From: Kaistella antarctica
GTDB taxonomy: Bacteria > Bacteroidota > Bacteroidia > Flavobacteriales > Weeksellaceae
DNA length: 64,000 nucleotides
Assembly: GCF_900109615.1 (NCBI RefSeq)
Contig: NZ_FOIX01000002.1
Span: 62,001-126,000, forward strand
Reading direction: 5' to 3'
Shown here: one piece after another, positions 6,861 through 14,360 of the stretch
Layout of the letters: each line of letters opens with the position of its first letter
Position numbering within the stretch: position 1 is the stretch's first letter
Position numbers and translations under genes: made by a program
The notes under the pieces: generated by a model
What the model saw: only the letters and a program-made list of their open reading frames with translations
What the model was told of the DNA's origin: nothing
Database searches by the model: none

Positions 6861-9764
6861 TCATTGATCATTATAATCATTATAAATAGAATAAAAATCA
6901 TTGGCGGTCATTTGTTCAATATCTTTGAAGGTGTAAATTTTCTTGTCGGTTAAGAAATCTACATCTTCGTAGCCTTTGAATTTGGACAGGATTTTTTTGT
7001 TATCCTGTGCTGAGTTGGTTTCAACGAATTGATCACCTAAAACTAACCCAATTTTACCAAAATCTCCAAAAAAATACTCTTCTAATAAAGGAATAATTTT
7101 GTTTTTGAAAGTGATTTTTAAATCTGCAAGGGAGTTGACACCAATGAAATATGAATGACCAATTTGATGATCCTTATCCACTAAAAGTTCTATTCGCTTA
7201 TTAATTATATCAATCAATTCAATTAGATTAATGTTGGGAGATTCTTGAATAATACCTCCGTTCTCGTGTGCTGTTCTAATTACTTCGGGATCAGATTTCA
7301 TTTCCGTAAAGGAGAATCTTCGTCTTAAAGCAGTATCCAACGATTCAACACTTCGATCCGCAGTATTCATGGTTCCAATTATGTATAAATTTGGAGGAAC
7401 ACCAAATGATTCTTTGCTATATGGAAGTATTACTTCAATTTTCTCATCATTGCCTAATCTCTTATCATCCTCAATTAACGTAATTAACTCACCGAAAATT
7501 GCAGAAATATTACCTCTGTTTATTTCATCGATTATCAGTACATATTTGTTACGTGAAAATTTTTCATTTTCTGAAGGATCATCCTCTTTATATTCAGACA
7601 AATTGAACTGAGATTTCATAAATCCAACGATATCCTGCATGTCCTTTTGAAATGCACCCGATGGTCTTGCCTTTTTATTTTGGTAAGTATCTGAAATGTT
7701 TTGTTTAGTTATCGTAAAGGAATATTGAGATGGAGTATCTAAAGACGAATATTTTAGTGAATTTTTTGACGATAATCCGTATTCCCACGAGCCTATTTTT
7801 AATAGTTCAGCATTGGAAATTTTACTTTTCACTATTTCAATTAATGCTTCCCAACTTTCCTCAAAATTATTAGAAGGAACTGAACTATGGTTTTCTATTG
7901 CAGTTGTGCAAATGGTTTTGAAAATACCACTTTGTATTTCGTAAGATAAATCACCCTCTTCATCTCCTTTCATAGATGGTTTTATTCCTTCAATAAAGTC
8001 TTCATAACTCATACTTTGGTGGAAGGTTGTAAATTTAATTTGATTGTTTTGAATACCTTGGTCGTAAAGTTTAAGGATTTCCGCACGATCTTTTTTTGTG
8101 TTGCCAAATTTTCGATCTTCAATAATTTCAACCGCTAATTTCTTTGTACTGTAGGTTTTTCCTGAACCTGGGCAACCGAAGAGGATTTGATTAAGTGGAT
8201 GGTTCATTTTGTTTTGGTTTAATTGTGAAATTCTTAATATCTCGTCGAATTGTTCTTTTGTCGCAGTGAAATTTGTTCCCTGATTTCCGACTTTTAATGA
8301 TGAGAGAATTGAATTCAATTTCAGATCCTTCCACAATAACGGGTTAGCGGAAAAATTTTCAATAATTTTGATTCCTGTACGATCTTTATTAGGATTGAAG
8401 TCGGATTTATAAAATTTAATTTCTTCTTGATTATCATCTATAATTCCCACATCAGATGTTACTTCAGCAAGACCGTAGCATCCTGAATTTTCTCCCGTCA
8501 TCCACAGTATTACTTTGTCTCCAATCTTTATCTTATCCTTATGAGCAGCAACTTGCCAATTAGACAATACGTTAGCATTTAGAGCACCTACAATATCGTA
8601 ATACTTGGGATTTCCCTGAAAAATCCAATAATTAGTTTTGGTATTTTTTGAAAAATCAAGTCCCAATATTAAAGTCCTAAAATCTTTGTCAAATACCATT
8701 CGCTCTATGAAGGGGTTGTTATATTTGAGATAACTTGATCTTACTGTTTTATCAATGACTTCTTTAATTGCAAGGTCTATCTCTTTTTGTTTTTGGTCAA
8801 GTAGATCTAAGTCTTTAATATGATTTAGGTAAGAATTAATTGAAGAATCGAATTTTTCAGATTTTTCTCCAAACTGTCCGTCCGAAATTATCTTGAATAT
8901 TTCATGATTGTTTACCGATTTTAAGCACCAAACGTACTTTTGACCGATGGTAAAATTAAGTTGATTATCAGAAACATTAAAAACACATTTTTGAGTTCCT
9001 TTTTTAATACTAAATTCTTCAATTATTTCGTCTAAATAAGAGAAATATATCGCAAGATTATTATTTGTGAAACTATTCAGAATACCATTATAGATACCTT
9101 TTACATCTCCTCTATAACCAACATACAGAAGATTTTGAATCATTAAATTGGTGTCATCCCAATCAGGTTTAGGGTAAAATGTTCTATAAGCAGAAACGAA
9201 GTCTTCTCTTAGATTGATTACCTCATTAAATTTTGGTAACTGCTCTTGAAGCGTTATGTAACTCTCCTTGCTTGATGATTTTGGATCAAGGTTAAACTCT
9301 GAACAAAATTCTTTAAAGAATGAAGATTTGTATAGACTATATTTGTCAGGGTGTCGAAAACCAAGGTAAACTGATATTGTTCTCTCGTCCTGTTGAGCAT
9401 TGAATTTTTCAACCTTCAGATCGTCTTTTAATAAAACTAAAATTTTTTCTGAGTCCTGTTGGAAAGTATTAATTTTATCTTTTAAGTCAATGTCTTCACA
9501 ATACAACTTTCGAAACATTTCTCGTGTTTCCTCAGGAAATCTATCTACCGATTTAGATATAAATCCCCATGAGTTTTGATACAATAAATTACCCGTTTTT
9601 GCGAACGATTTTTTAAACATCTTAGCGAACTGAGGATCATCTATATTCCAATTTTGTTGAAAGTGATTTATTGCATCATATTTATATCCTTCGTTTGGTT
9701 CACCTGTAATTTTTGTAATTGATAAATATCGGTCAATAATTTTATTAACTATTTGTTCGTCCAT
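6861..9764 (-). CDS. mcrB: McrB-like AAA+ NTPase with EVE reader domain
   Basis: A 967-residue protein. Residues 1-370 are an unassigned helical N-terminal part. Residues about 378-510 are an EVE (PUA-like) domain (NYWIFQGNP, later KIGDKVILWMTG and CYGLAEVTS), a fold known to bind modified bases. The AAA+ motor follows: Walker A GCPGSGKT at 530-537, Walker B VLIIDEINRG at 742-751, McrB-specific MNTADRS at 799-805 and an LRRRFSF arginine finger at 813-819. McrB motors hydrolyse GTP and drive the McrC nuclease. The EVE domain in place of the classic DUF3578 reader implies a different modified base. It lies 12 bp after the preceding operon gene. Confidence 0.92.
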   Translation of the reverse strand: MDEQIVNKIIDRYLSITKITGEPNEGYKYDAINHFQQNWNIDDPQFAKMFKKSFAKTGNLLYQNSWGFISKSVDRFPEETREMFRKLYCEDIDLKDKINTFQQDSEKILVLLKDDLKVEKFNAQQDERTISVYLGFRHPDKYSLYKSSFFKEFCSEFNLDPKSSSKESYITLQEQLPKFNEVINLREDFVSAYRTFYPKPDWDDTNLMIQNLLYVGYRGDVKGIYNGILNSFTNNNLAIYFSYLDEIIEEFSIKKGTQKCVFNVSDNQLNFTIGQKYVWCLKSVNNHEIFKIISDGQFGEKSEKFDSSINSYLNHIKDLDLLDQKQKEIDLAIKEVIDKTVRSSYLKYNNPFIERMVFDKDFRTLILGLDFSKNTKTNYWIFQGNPKYYDIVGALNANVLSNWQVAAHKDKIKIGDKVILWMTGENSGCYGLAEVTSDVGIIDDNQEEIKFYKSDFNPNKDRTGIKIIENFSANPLLWKDLKLNSILSSLKVGNQGTNFTATKEQFDEILRISQLNQNKMNHPLNQILFGCPGSGKTYSTKKLAVEIIEDRKFGNTKKDRAEILKLYDQGIQNNQIKFTTFHQSMSYEDFIEGIKPSMKGDEEGDLSYEIQSGIFKTICTTAIENHSSVPSNNFEESWEALIEIVKSKISNAELLKIGSWEYGLSSKNSLKYSSLDTPSQYSFTITKQNISDTYQNKKARPSGAFQKDMQDIVGFMKSQFNLSEYKEDDPSENEKFSRNKYVLIIDEINRGNISAIFGELITLIEDDKRLGNDEKIEVILPYSKESFGVPPNLYIIGTMNTADRSVESLDTALRRRFSFTEMKSDPEVIRTAHENGGIIQESPNINLIELIDIINKRIELLVDKDHQIGHSYFIGVNSLADLKITFKNKIIPLLEEYFFGDFGKIGLVLGDQFVETNSAQDNKKILSKFKGYEDVDFLTDKKIYTFKDIEQMTANDFYSIYNDYNDQ

Positions 9765-9776
9765 TATAAAGAATTC

Positions 9777-10487
9777 TTATGATTTTGGAATGTAAATTCC
9801 TCCTGTCCCATTTAAAATTTTATCGTTGAGATCTTTACCAAAGTTGTTTTTGGAGATCTGTGAAAGTTCTCTATAAAGTTTTTTAAACTCATCGGAACTC
9901 TTATCTAATTTTGTAAAATACTTTTTAAGTGCAATCTGAGTCTCACCGCCACTACCTGCGGAGTCATAACCTTCGATAGTAGATCCTTTATAGCCAAGAT
10001 ATTTACTCGGTGCAAATAATCCTTCTTTTGGATAGTAATACCAATGAAAGAACGATGAATAATATTTACGAACTTGAGATGGTTCATTTTTATCTACCTC
10101 TTGGAACGATGTGAAATTATCTACAATATCTTCCCACGATTCTACGGTAACCTTTTTTGAAACTTTATACTCCTCACCCTCATGTAGTAACTCAAATTTA
10201 TTTTTAATGATGAAATCTGTGTCTTCACAGCGTATCCAATCAGTATTCTTATAAATTAATATTTCGAACATTCCATCTCCTTCAGTAGTTTTGAACATAC
10301 AGACTACAATATCATTATCCTTTTTGCCATCAAGTTCCTTCAAATCTTCAATTATAAATTTTTTCGCAACACTCAAATCTTTATGTTCAAAATTTACTCC
10401 TTGGAAAGGTTCTAATTTATGATAGTCTTCATAGTCATTATTAACTCCATAGTAATCAAATGTGTAAAATAGGTCGTTCTTTTCCAT
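9777..10487 (-). CDS. Uncharacterised first gene of the Mcr operon
   Basis: A 236-residue soluble protein transcribed first in the operon with mcrB and mcrC. I do not recognise the N-terminal half (1-125). The C-terminal half holds an aromatic, glycine-rich segment: FFHWYYYPKEGLFAPSKYLGYKG at about 146-168 split by tyrosines, then EGYDSAGSGGETQ. It ends with an alpha-helical stretch and GTGGIYIPKS. Similar aromatic F-x-P-S-K-x-x-G-Y patterns occur, as I recall, in domains linked to HNH or modification-dependent endonucleases, which would suit a second DNA reader. That link is inference. Confidence 0.6.
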   Translation of the reverse strand: MEKNDLFYTFDYYGVNNDYEDYHKLEPFQGVNFEHKDLSVAKKFIIEDLKELDGKKDNDIVVCMFKTTEGDGMFEILIYKNTDWIRCEDTDFIIKNKFELLHEGEEYKVSKKVTVESWEDIVDNFTSFQEVDKNEPSQVRKYYSSFFHWYYYPKEGLFAPSKYLGYKGSTIEGYDSAGSGGETQIALKKYFTKLDKSSDEFKKLYRELSQISKNNFGKDLNDKILNGTGGIYIPKS

Positions 10488-10545
10488 AATTGTATTTAAA
10501 GTATTTTATAAATTTTATATAAAAATAGTTAATTTTCCAACATTA

Positions 10546-10675
10546 ACTATGTCCATAGTGAATTAAAAAAATGATGAATATTCCGCAAACTTAAATATAG
10601 AAAAGCACTTTTAATTCGATTGAATTTTCATATTTTCGTTTAATTGTAAAATCATATTTATAACCAATAGTGGTT
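10546..10675. promoter_or_regulatory. Divergent regulatory region with palindromes
   Basis: The 211-bp gap between the Mcr operon and the XseA-like gene contains a perfect inverted repeat ACTATG-TC-CATAGT (10546-10559) and a second one AACCA-ATAG-TGGTT (10662-10675). The octamer CAATAGTG occurs at 10665-10672 and again over the GTG start at 10694-10701. These could be operators for a shared regulator of the two divergent units. No regulator gene is seen next to them. Confidence 0.4.
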
Positions 10676-10698
10676 GCGATTTTTAATTTATAACAATA

Positions 10699-12474
10699 GT
10701 GACTAACGATCTATCTTACCAAGTATATTCCCCGACCTCAGTACTTGGGATTTTTAGCAATGCTTTGAAGTTACCTGCAACAATTAATCTAATATATTTA
10801 AAAGGTCGTTATTCTTACGGTGGAGGAAAAGCATATTCTAATTATTATTTCGATTTACTGTATTCAGAGGGAGGCAGTATTTCAATTGCCGTTAAAATGA
10901 GTGCCACTCTAAGAAGTAAGATTAATAATGGTGATGTATACACGTTACGTGGCTTTATTGAAAAGAAAGTAAGAAACTCAAGCATAGAACTCGTTTTTGT
11001 TGTTGATGAAATAGTATCACAGGATGAGAAACAAATTAGTGAGGAAGACCTTCAACGATTCGATCTTATACGAAGTAAGTTAGAGAAAGGTTCAAGAGAT
11101 TTAGAAACCTTTATCCGTGAGAAAAAATTAAAAAACGAATCCATCAGAGTTGCAAATATTTTTGGTAATTCCGCCATAGTTCAACGAGATTTTTTGGAAG
11201 GTCTTGATGTTTCACAAAATCAATTTGAGATTACAGATTTCACTTGTAATATTACTTCATCAACATCGATACTCGATAAAATAAGAGAGATAAGTCTATT
11301 GGATTTTCACATCGTAGGAATTGTACGAGGTGGGGGAGATCAACAAAGTTTCGATGCTTTTAATGACGTTATTTTAGCAGAATATTTTATTCAATCTGAT
11401 TTACTTACGATCACTGCTATAGGTCATACCGTAGATGAAACACTTATCGATAAATTGGCTGACAAACGATTTCACTTACCTCATGATTACGGTGCAGGAT
11501 TACATAATATTATTGATAAATTATCTCAGGAAAAATCTAATTCGAGAGCAATACTTATCGATGAAGTGAAAAAGGACATTACTAAACAGTTTACTGAACA
11601 GGTAAATACCCTTGGTTCGCAATTGAAAAAGAAAAATGAAGAGTTTGTACAGGCTCAGAAAACTTACAAAGAACAGGTTGAAAATCAAACTAAATCATTC
11701 AATACCCAACTGAAGAAGCGTAACGAAGAAGTCGAGAAACTGAAGAAAGATTTATCACAAAAACATACTGAACAAGTACAGACACTTGCAAATCAACTTA
11801 AAAAGAAGAATGAAGAATTTGTTGAATCTCAAAAAACTTATAAAGAACAGGTTGAAAATCAGACTAAATCTTTTAATGATCAATTAAAAGCCCGAAATTC
11901 TGAGGTTGAAAAATTAAAGAAAGACTTATCGGAGAAACATACTGAACAGGTTAAAACTATCGCTACTCAGTTACAAAAGAAAAATGAAGAATTCCTTGAA
12001 TCTCAGAAGACCTACAAAGAACAAGTTGAGAATCAGACAAAACTTTTTAATGAGCAGTTAAAAATAAGAAATGAAGAAGTTGATAAACTGAAAAAAGATC
12101 TATCAGAAAAACATGCTGAACAGGTAAAAACACTTCAAGAACAGTTAACTAAAAGGAATGATGAGTTTCAAAAGTTCCAAGACTCTTCAACAAAGCAATC
12201 ACAAGACTTACAAAAGAATTTCCAAGATCAGCAGAAGCAACGGATTGAGGAAATGGAAAACTACAAGAAAGAAATTGCAACTCTTCATGATAAGAATATC
12301 CAATCCGCAGTCAATGAACAAACAGCACAACTCAGTGCGAATCTATCCAACTCTGCACAAGAGATTGATGAATTAAAGTTGAACTTGAAAAACAAAGGAG
12401 TCAATTATCTTTATATTGTGTTGGCAGTTGTGATGGGATTGCTTATTGGATTAATGATTAATAGGTTATTCTAA
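10699..12474 (+). CDS. XseA-like nuclease with tandem coiled-coil repeats and C-terminal TM anchor
   Basis: A 591-residue protein starting at GTG; an in-frame stop lies 13 bp upstream and the next Met is residue 66. Residues 1-110 look like the OB fold of exonuclease VII large subunit. The catalytic core (145-275) keeps D164 (VQRDF), R210 (VRGGGD), H243 and D246 (IGHTVDETL) and the LADKR motif, matching the conserved D, R, H, D set of XseA. The usual RGGGS is RGGGD. From 300 to about 526 there are four 58-residue coiled-coil repeats, then a charged helix and a transmembrane segment at about 570-590. XseA normally ends without a membrane anchor and pairs with XseB; no xseB is nearby. It is divergent from the Mcr operon. 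Confidence 0.8.
   Translation: MTNDLSYQVYSPTSVLGIFSNALKLPATINLIYLKGRYSYGGGKAYSNYYFDLLYSEGGSISIAVKMSATLRSKINNGDVYTLRGFIEKKVRNSSIELVFVVDEIVSQDEKQISEEDLQRFDLIRSKLEKGSRDLETFIREKKLKNESIRVANIFGNSAIVQRDFLEGLDVSQNQFEITDFTCNITSSTSILDKIREISLLDFHIVGIVRGGGDQQSFDAFNDVILAEYFIQSDLLTITAIGHTVDETLIDKLADKRFHLPHDYGAGLHNIIDKLSQEKSNSRAILIDEVKKDITKQFTEQVNTLGSQLKKKNEEFVQAQKTYKEQVENQTKSFNTQLKKRNEEVEKLKKDLSQKHTEQVQTLANQLKKKNEEFVESQKTYKEQVENQTKSFNDQLKARNSEVEKLKKDLSEKHTEQVKTIATQLQKKNEEFLESQKTYKEQVENQTKLFNEQLKIRNEEVDKLKKDLSEKHAEQVKTLQEQLTKRNDEFQKFQDSSTKQSQDLQKNFQDQQKQRIEEMENYKKEIATLHDKNIQSAVNEQTAQLSANLSNSAQEIDELKLNLKNKGVNYLYIVLAVVMGLLIGLMINRLF
11596..12276 (+). repeat. 174-bp tandem repeats coding 58-residue coiled coil
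   Basis: Three close copies begin at 11596, 11770 and 11944, each 174 bp, starting EQV and ending KDLS-x-KH. A fourth, degenerate copy begins at 12118. Shared residues include KKNEEF, QKTYKEQVENQTK and EVEKLKKDL. The copies differ at many codons, so they are diverged rather than fresh duplications. Confidence 0.9.
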
Positions 12475-12547
12475 AGTTGGAATAATACTATCTCAACTTA
12501 TATTATATTTCTTTCACGATGCTTATCGGTTTGATCTATCGTTATGT

Positions 12548-12583
12548 AAATATGTTGCTATAGATTATAGCAACATATTTTTT
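12548..12583 (+). terminator. Strong intrinsic terminator after XseA-like gene
   Basis: A perfect 15-bp inverted repeat, AAATATGTTGCTATA (12548-12562), loop GAT, and its complement ending at 12580, followed by more Ts. It lies 73 bp after the XseA-like stop. The A-rich left flank means it may also stop transcription on the other strand. It also lies just upstream of the next gene's -7 box and could act as an operator. Confidence 0.75.
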
Positions 12584-12604
12584 ACAGTTGATATAAATCG
12601 TATC

Positions 12605-12612
12605 TATATTTG
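12605..12612 (+). promoter_or_regulatory. -7 box TATATTTG
   Basis: A match to the Bacteroidetes TAnnTTTG -7 element, four bases before the ATG at 12617. This would place the transcript start at or next to the start codon (leaderless). The -33 element is not clear: a TTG at 12588 leaves only 14 bp. Confidence 0.45.
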
Positions 12613-12616
12613 CACT

Positions 12617-12898
12617 ATGAAATTACAGGTGAGAATTAAAGAGGGGGTTGCTTTGAAGGTAGGTAACGAACCGCAATCGGTGATCGTAGAATTTGTGGAT
12701 GATAAAGAAAAACAACGGTTCGAAGTTCTATTTTATGACTTGGATCCATTTCAGTTAGGAATTAGGTTATGGGACATTTGGGAACTAACGATAAAGTGGA
12801 AATCTGAAATCTTTACCGATCCCAAAACCGAAGTGAAATCTTACTTCACCCATTTAACTTGTACCAAAGCAAAACCAATTATGCAGATGCAGAAGTGA
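12617..12898 (+). CDS. Hypothetical small soluble protein
   Basis: A 93-residue protein, mostly beta by eye (MKLQVRIKEGVAL, then VIVEFVD, then RFEVLFYDLDPF), with Trp-rich LWDIWELTIKW near 57-67 and a C-terminal strand. It has no signal peptide or TM segment and I recognise no family. The ATG is four bases after a TATATTTG box, so the mRNA may be leaderless. It lies inside the island between the XseA-like gene and the papain-like protein. Confidence 0.55.
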   Translation: MKLQVRIKEGVALKVGNEPQSVIVEFVDDKEKQRFEVLFYDLDPFQLGIRLWDIWELTIKWKSEIFTDPKTEVKSYFTHLTCTKAKPIMQMQK

Positions 12899-12913
12899 GT
12901 TAAGAATTTCCAT

Positions 12914-12921
12914 TAAATTTG
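12914..12921 (+). promoter_or_regulatory. -7 box TAAATTTG before papain-like gene
   Basis: A TAnnTTTG match 47 bp upstream of the ATG at 12969. The -33 element is not obvious because it would fall in the end of the preceding gene. Confidence 0.4.
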
Positions 12922-12968
12922 CATTCTTATCAGTATAAACCATCATAGCAAATCTTTAAAAACGTAAA

Positions 12969-13493
12969 ATGAAAACAGAAGAAAAACTAAGTGAAATTGG
13001 AAAATTATATCAAGAAATTATAGAACACAGAGTGAGACCTCTCCCGCATGGTATTTGTTATCATGCTGCTGCAAGTTTGAATGAATATTTTTCTAAATTA
13101 TTATTGGTGTCATCAGTCGTTGTCGGAGATTTAGCACTTCTTAACACATCAGATAAATACGTGGTATATGGAACAAAAATGAATTTTAAGAAGCAGATAA
13201 ATGTGGGAGACTATCATGCGTGGTGTGAGGTTGAAATCGATGGAGTAAAGTATTTAATTGATCCAAGTATAAAATACAATAGAATTTTTCTCAGAGAAGA
13301 GCACAAATTTAAAACCTCAAAGAAAATTTTAGATATTGTGGTTACATCCGATAGGGAGACGTTTCACTGTAAATACAGACAAAATGATCAAAACATTCCG
13401 TATTACAAATTTTTTTTAAATCAAATTGAGGATGATAATAGTAGTATCAATTCCATAAGTGACGAACTACTAAGAATACGCCCGATCTTTTAA
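12969..13493 (+). CDS. Transglutaminase/papain-like fold protein
   Basis: A 174-residue protein with a Cys-His-Asp layout like the transglutaminase-like superfamily: C30 in HGICYHAAASL at the start of a helix, H83 in GDYHAWCEVEI, and D98 in YLIDPS. The spacing and the HAW-x-EV-x-(I/V)-DG-x-x-Y-L-I-D-P pattern are characteristic. Members act as proteases, acyltransferases or deamidases; which one applies here is unknown. It has no signal peptide, so it probably acts in the cytoplasm. It is the last island gene before the att-like site. Confidence 0.6.
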   Translation: MKTEEKLSEIGKLYQEIIEHRVRPLPHGICYHAAASLNEYFSKLLLVSSVVVGDLALLNTSDKYVVYGTKMNFKKQINVGDYHAWCEVEIDGVKYLIDPSIKYNRIFLREEHKFKTSKKILDIVVTSDRETFHCKYRQNDQNIPYYKFFLNQIEDDNSSINSISDELLRIRPIF

Positions 13494-13510
13494 AGGACGG
13501 ACTTTTTTTA
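13482..13510 (+). terminator. Candidate terminator
   Basis: An imperfect hairpin (CCGATC...GGACGG) is followed by seven Ts right after the stop of the papain-like gene. The stem is short and has a mismatch. Confidence 0.4.
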
Positions 13511-13522
13511 CTACTAAAAATC

Positions 13523-13545
13523 CTTGCACGATTTCTTGCACGATT
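13523..13545 (+). repeat. Direct repeats CTTGCACGATT x2 (possible integrase arm sites)
   Basis: Two exact 11-bp copies at 13523-13533 and 13535-13545, period 12 bp, about 100 bp from the tRNA remnant. Close-set direct repeats beside a tRNA-end att core are typical arm-type binding sites of tyrosine recombinases. No integrase gene is in the window, so the role is inferred. Confidence 0.5.
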
Positions 13546-13623
13546 AAAATCAAAAGTCATCAAACTGTATCAAAACAGGTCAAAAAACGATTATTTTTAT
13601 TTTGTATAAGTAATTGATTTATT

Positions 13624-13692
13624 GGTCTTTAAGAATCGAACCTTATGGATTGAAAATCCATGTGTCCCTGGTTCGATTCCTGGAGAGACCAC
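13624..13692 (+). other. tRNA-Phe 3' remnant, probable att site
   Basis: The right part reads as tRNA-Phe: anticodon stem ATGGA/TCCAT (13645-13649/13657-13661) around loop TTGAAAA with anticodon GAA at 13652-13654, a T-arm with TTCGATT loop, and 3' acceptor AGAGACC plus A. A GGTCTTT at 13624-13630 could pair with the acceptor, but the D-arm is absent: only 14 bases separate it from the anticodon stem. Instead GAATCGAACC (13633-13642) is the inverted copy of the T-arm GGTTCGATTC (13670-13679). It is therefore not a working tRNA. It fits the 3' duplicate left at the far end of an element integrated into tRNA-Phe. Confidence 0.7.
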
Positions 13693-13707
13693 TTTTTTTA
13701 AAAGAAC

Positions 13708-13741
13708 AAAGCGTACAGTTTCAAAACTCTACGCTTTTTTT
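13708..13741 (+). terminator. Terminator following the tRNA remnant
   Basis: AAAGCGTA (13708-13715) pairs with TACGCTTT (13730-13737), with inner AGTTT/AAACT pairing, and is followed by further Ts. It probably was the native terminator of the tRNA-Phe transcript before the insertion. Confidence 0.75.
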
Positions 13742-13845
13742 GTGTCTTTATTTGAGTTTAAAGTCCCACCAAACTCCCAAGTGGTAAGTAAAAATGTATG
13801 TATTTTTCAGCAATAGTAAAACAAAGTGCAATTTTAAAATTCGTT

Positions 13846-14232
13846 TTAAAAGTTTTTATTAAGAACTTCACCTAAGAAAATCTTAAATCTAAATGACATT
13901 TCAATTTTTCTTACGGCAACGGTCATTCGCCTTGCGTTTTTGTTGTATCCATTTTGGAAAATTACCGTCTCGTATCGCTTAAATTTTGTAGCGTCTTTAT
14001 TCATAAATCGTGAATAGTAAAAATCTGAACCCTCACGATATTCTATTTTTTTGGTGCCGGCTAAAATTTCATCGAAAAATTGTTTTTGCAAAATGATGAA
14101 GAGTGGCTTGGGCTGAATTTCAGTTTCAGTAGGTTTTTGTAAACCCAATTGCTTTTTTAACTGCTTTCGTCGTTCGATTTCTTCGGGGGTAAGTATTGGT
14201 CGAATGTACTCGGTATTTATTTTTCGTCTCAT
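13846..14232 (-). CDS. ASCH-domain protein
   Basis: A 128-residue protein. After a charged N-terminal 40 residues comes an ASCH (PUA-like) domain: LFIILQKQFFDEILAGTKKIEYR, with the G-x-K-x-x-E-x-R motif at 59-66, then a beta strand YETVIFQNGYN. ASCH domains bind RNA or nucleotides, and some bacterial members hydrolyse modified nucleosides. It is on the chromosomal side of the att-like site with its 3' end towards the island, so it may be core or a remnant of another insertion. Substrate unknown. Confidence 0.7.
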   Translation of the reverse strand: MRRKINTEYIRPILTPEEIERRKQLKKQLGLQKPTETEIQPKPLFIILQKQFFDEILAGTKKIEYREGSDFYYSRFMNKDATKFKRYETVIFQNGYNKNARRMTVAVRKIEMSFRFKIFLGEVLNKNF

Positions 14233-14360
14233 GATCTTTTCCTGAAGTTAGTAAAAATAAAACGATGAGGTCATTACTGGTATTATTACTGTAGATAGCG
14301 CTTTACAAACCTAGATCAATTTGGTATATTCGCAGATGAAAATCTATAATACCAGCATGT

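Larger units (their letters stand above)
13494..13845. other. Gene-free island boundary region
   Basis: No credible gene lies in these 352 bp. They hold a candidate terminator, a pair of CTTGCACGATT direct repeats, AT-rich DNA with repeated TCAAA words, a tRNA-Phe 3' remnant and a strong terminator. A frame running through 13622-13816 crosses the tRNA remnant and terminator and is not a gene. Confidence 0.7.

Noticed and set aside
13624-13691. Functional tRNA-Phe gene
   Set aside because: The D-arm is missing and the left part is an inverted copy of the T-arm, so it cannot fold as a full tRNA.
1-13700. Insertion sequence or transposase
   Set aside because: No transposase or integrase motif was found in the window, although the region looks mobile.
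13622-13816. 64-residue plus-strand open frame
   Set aside because: It runs through the tRNA remnant and its terminator; no protein features.
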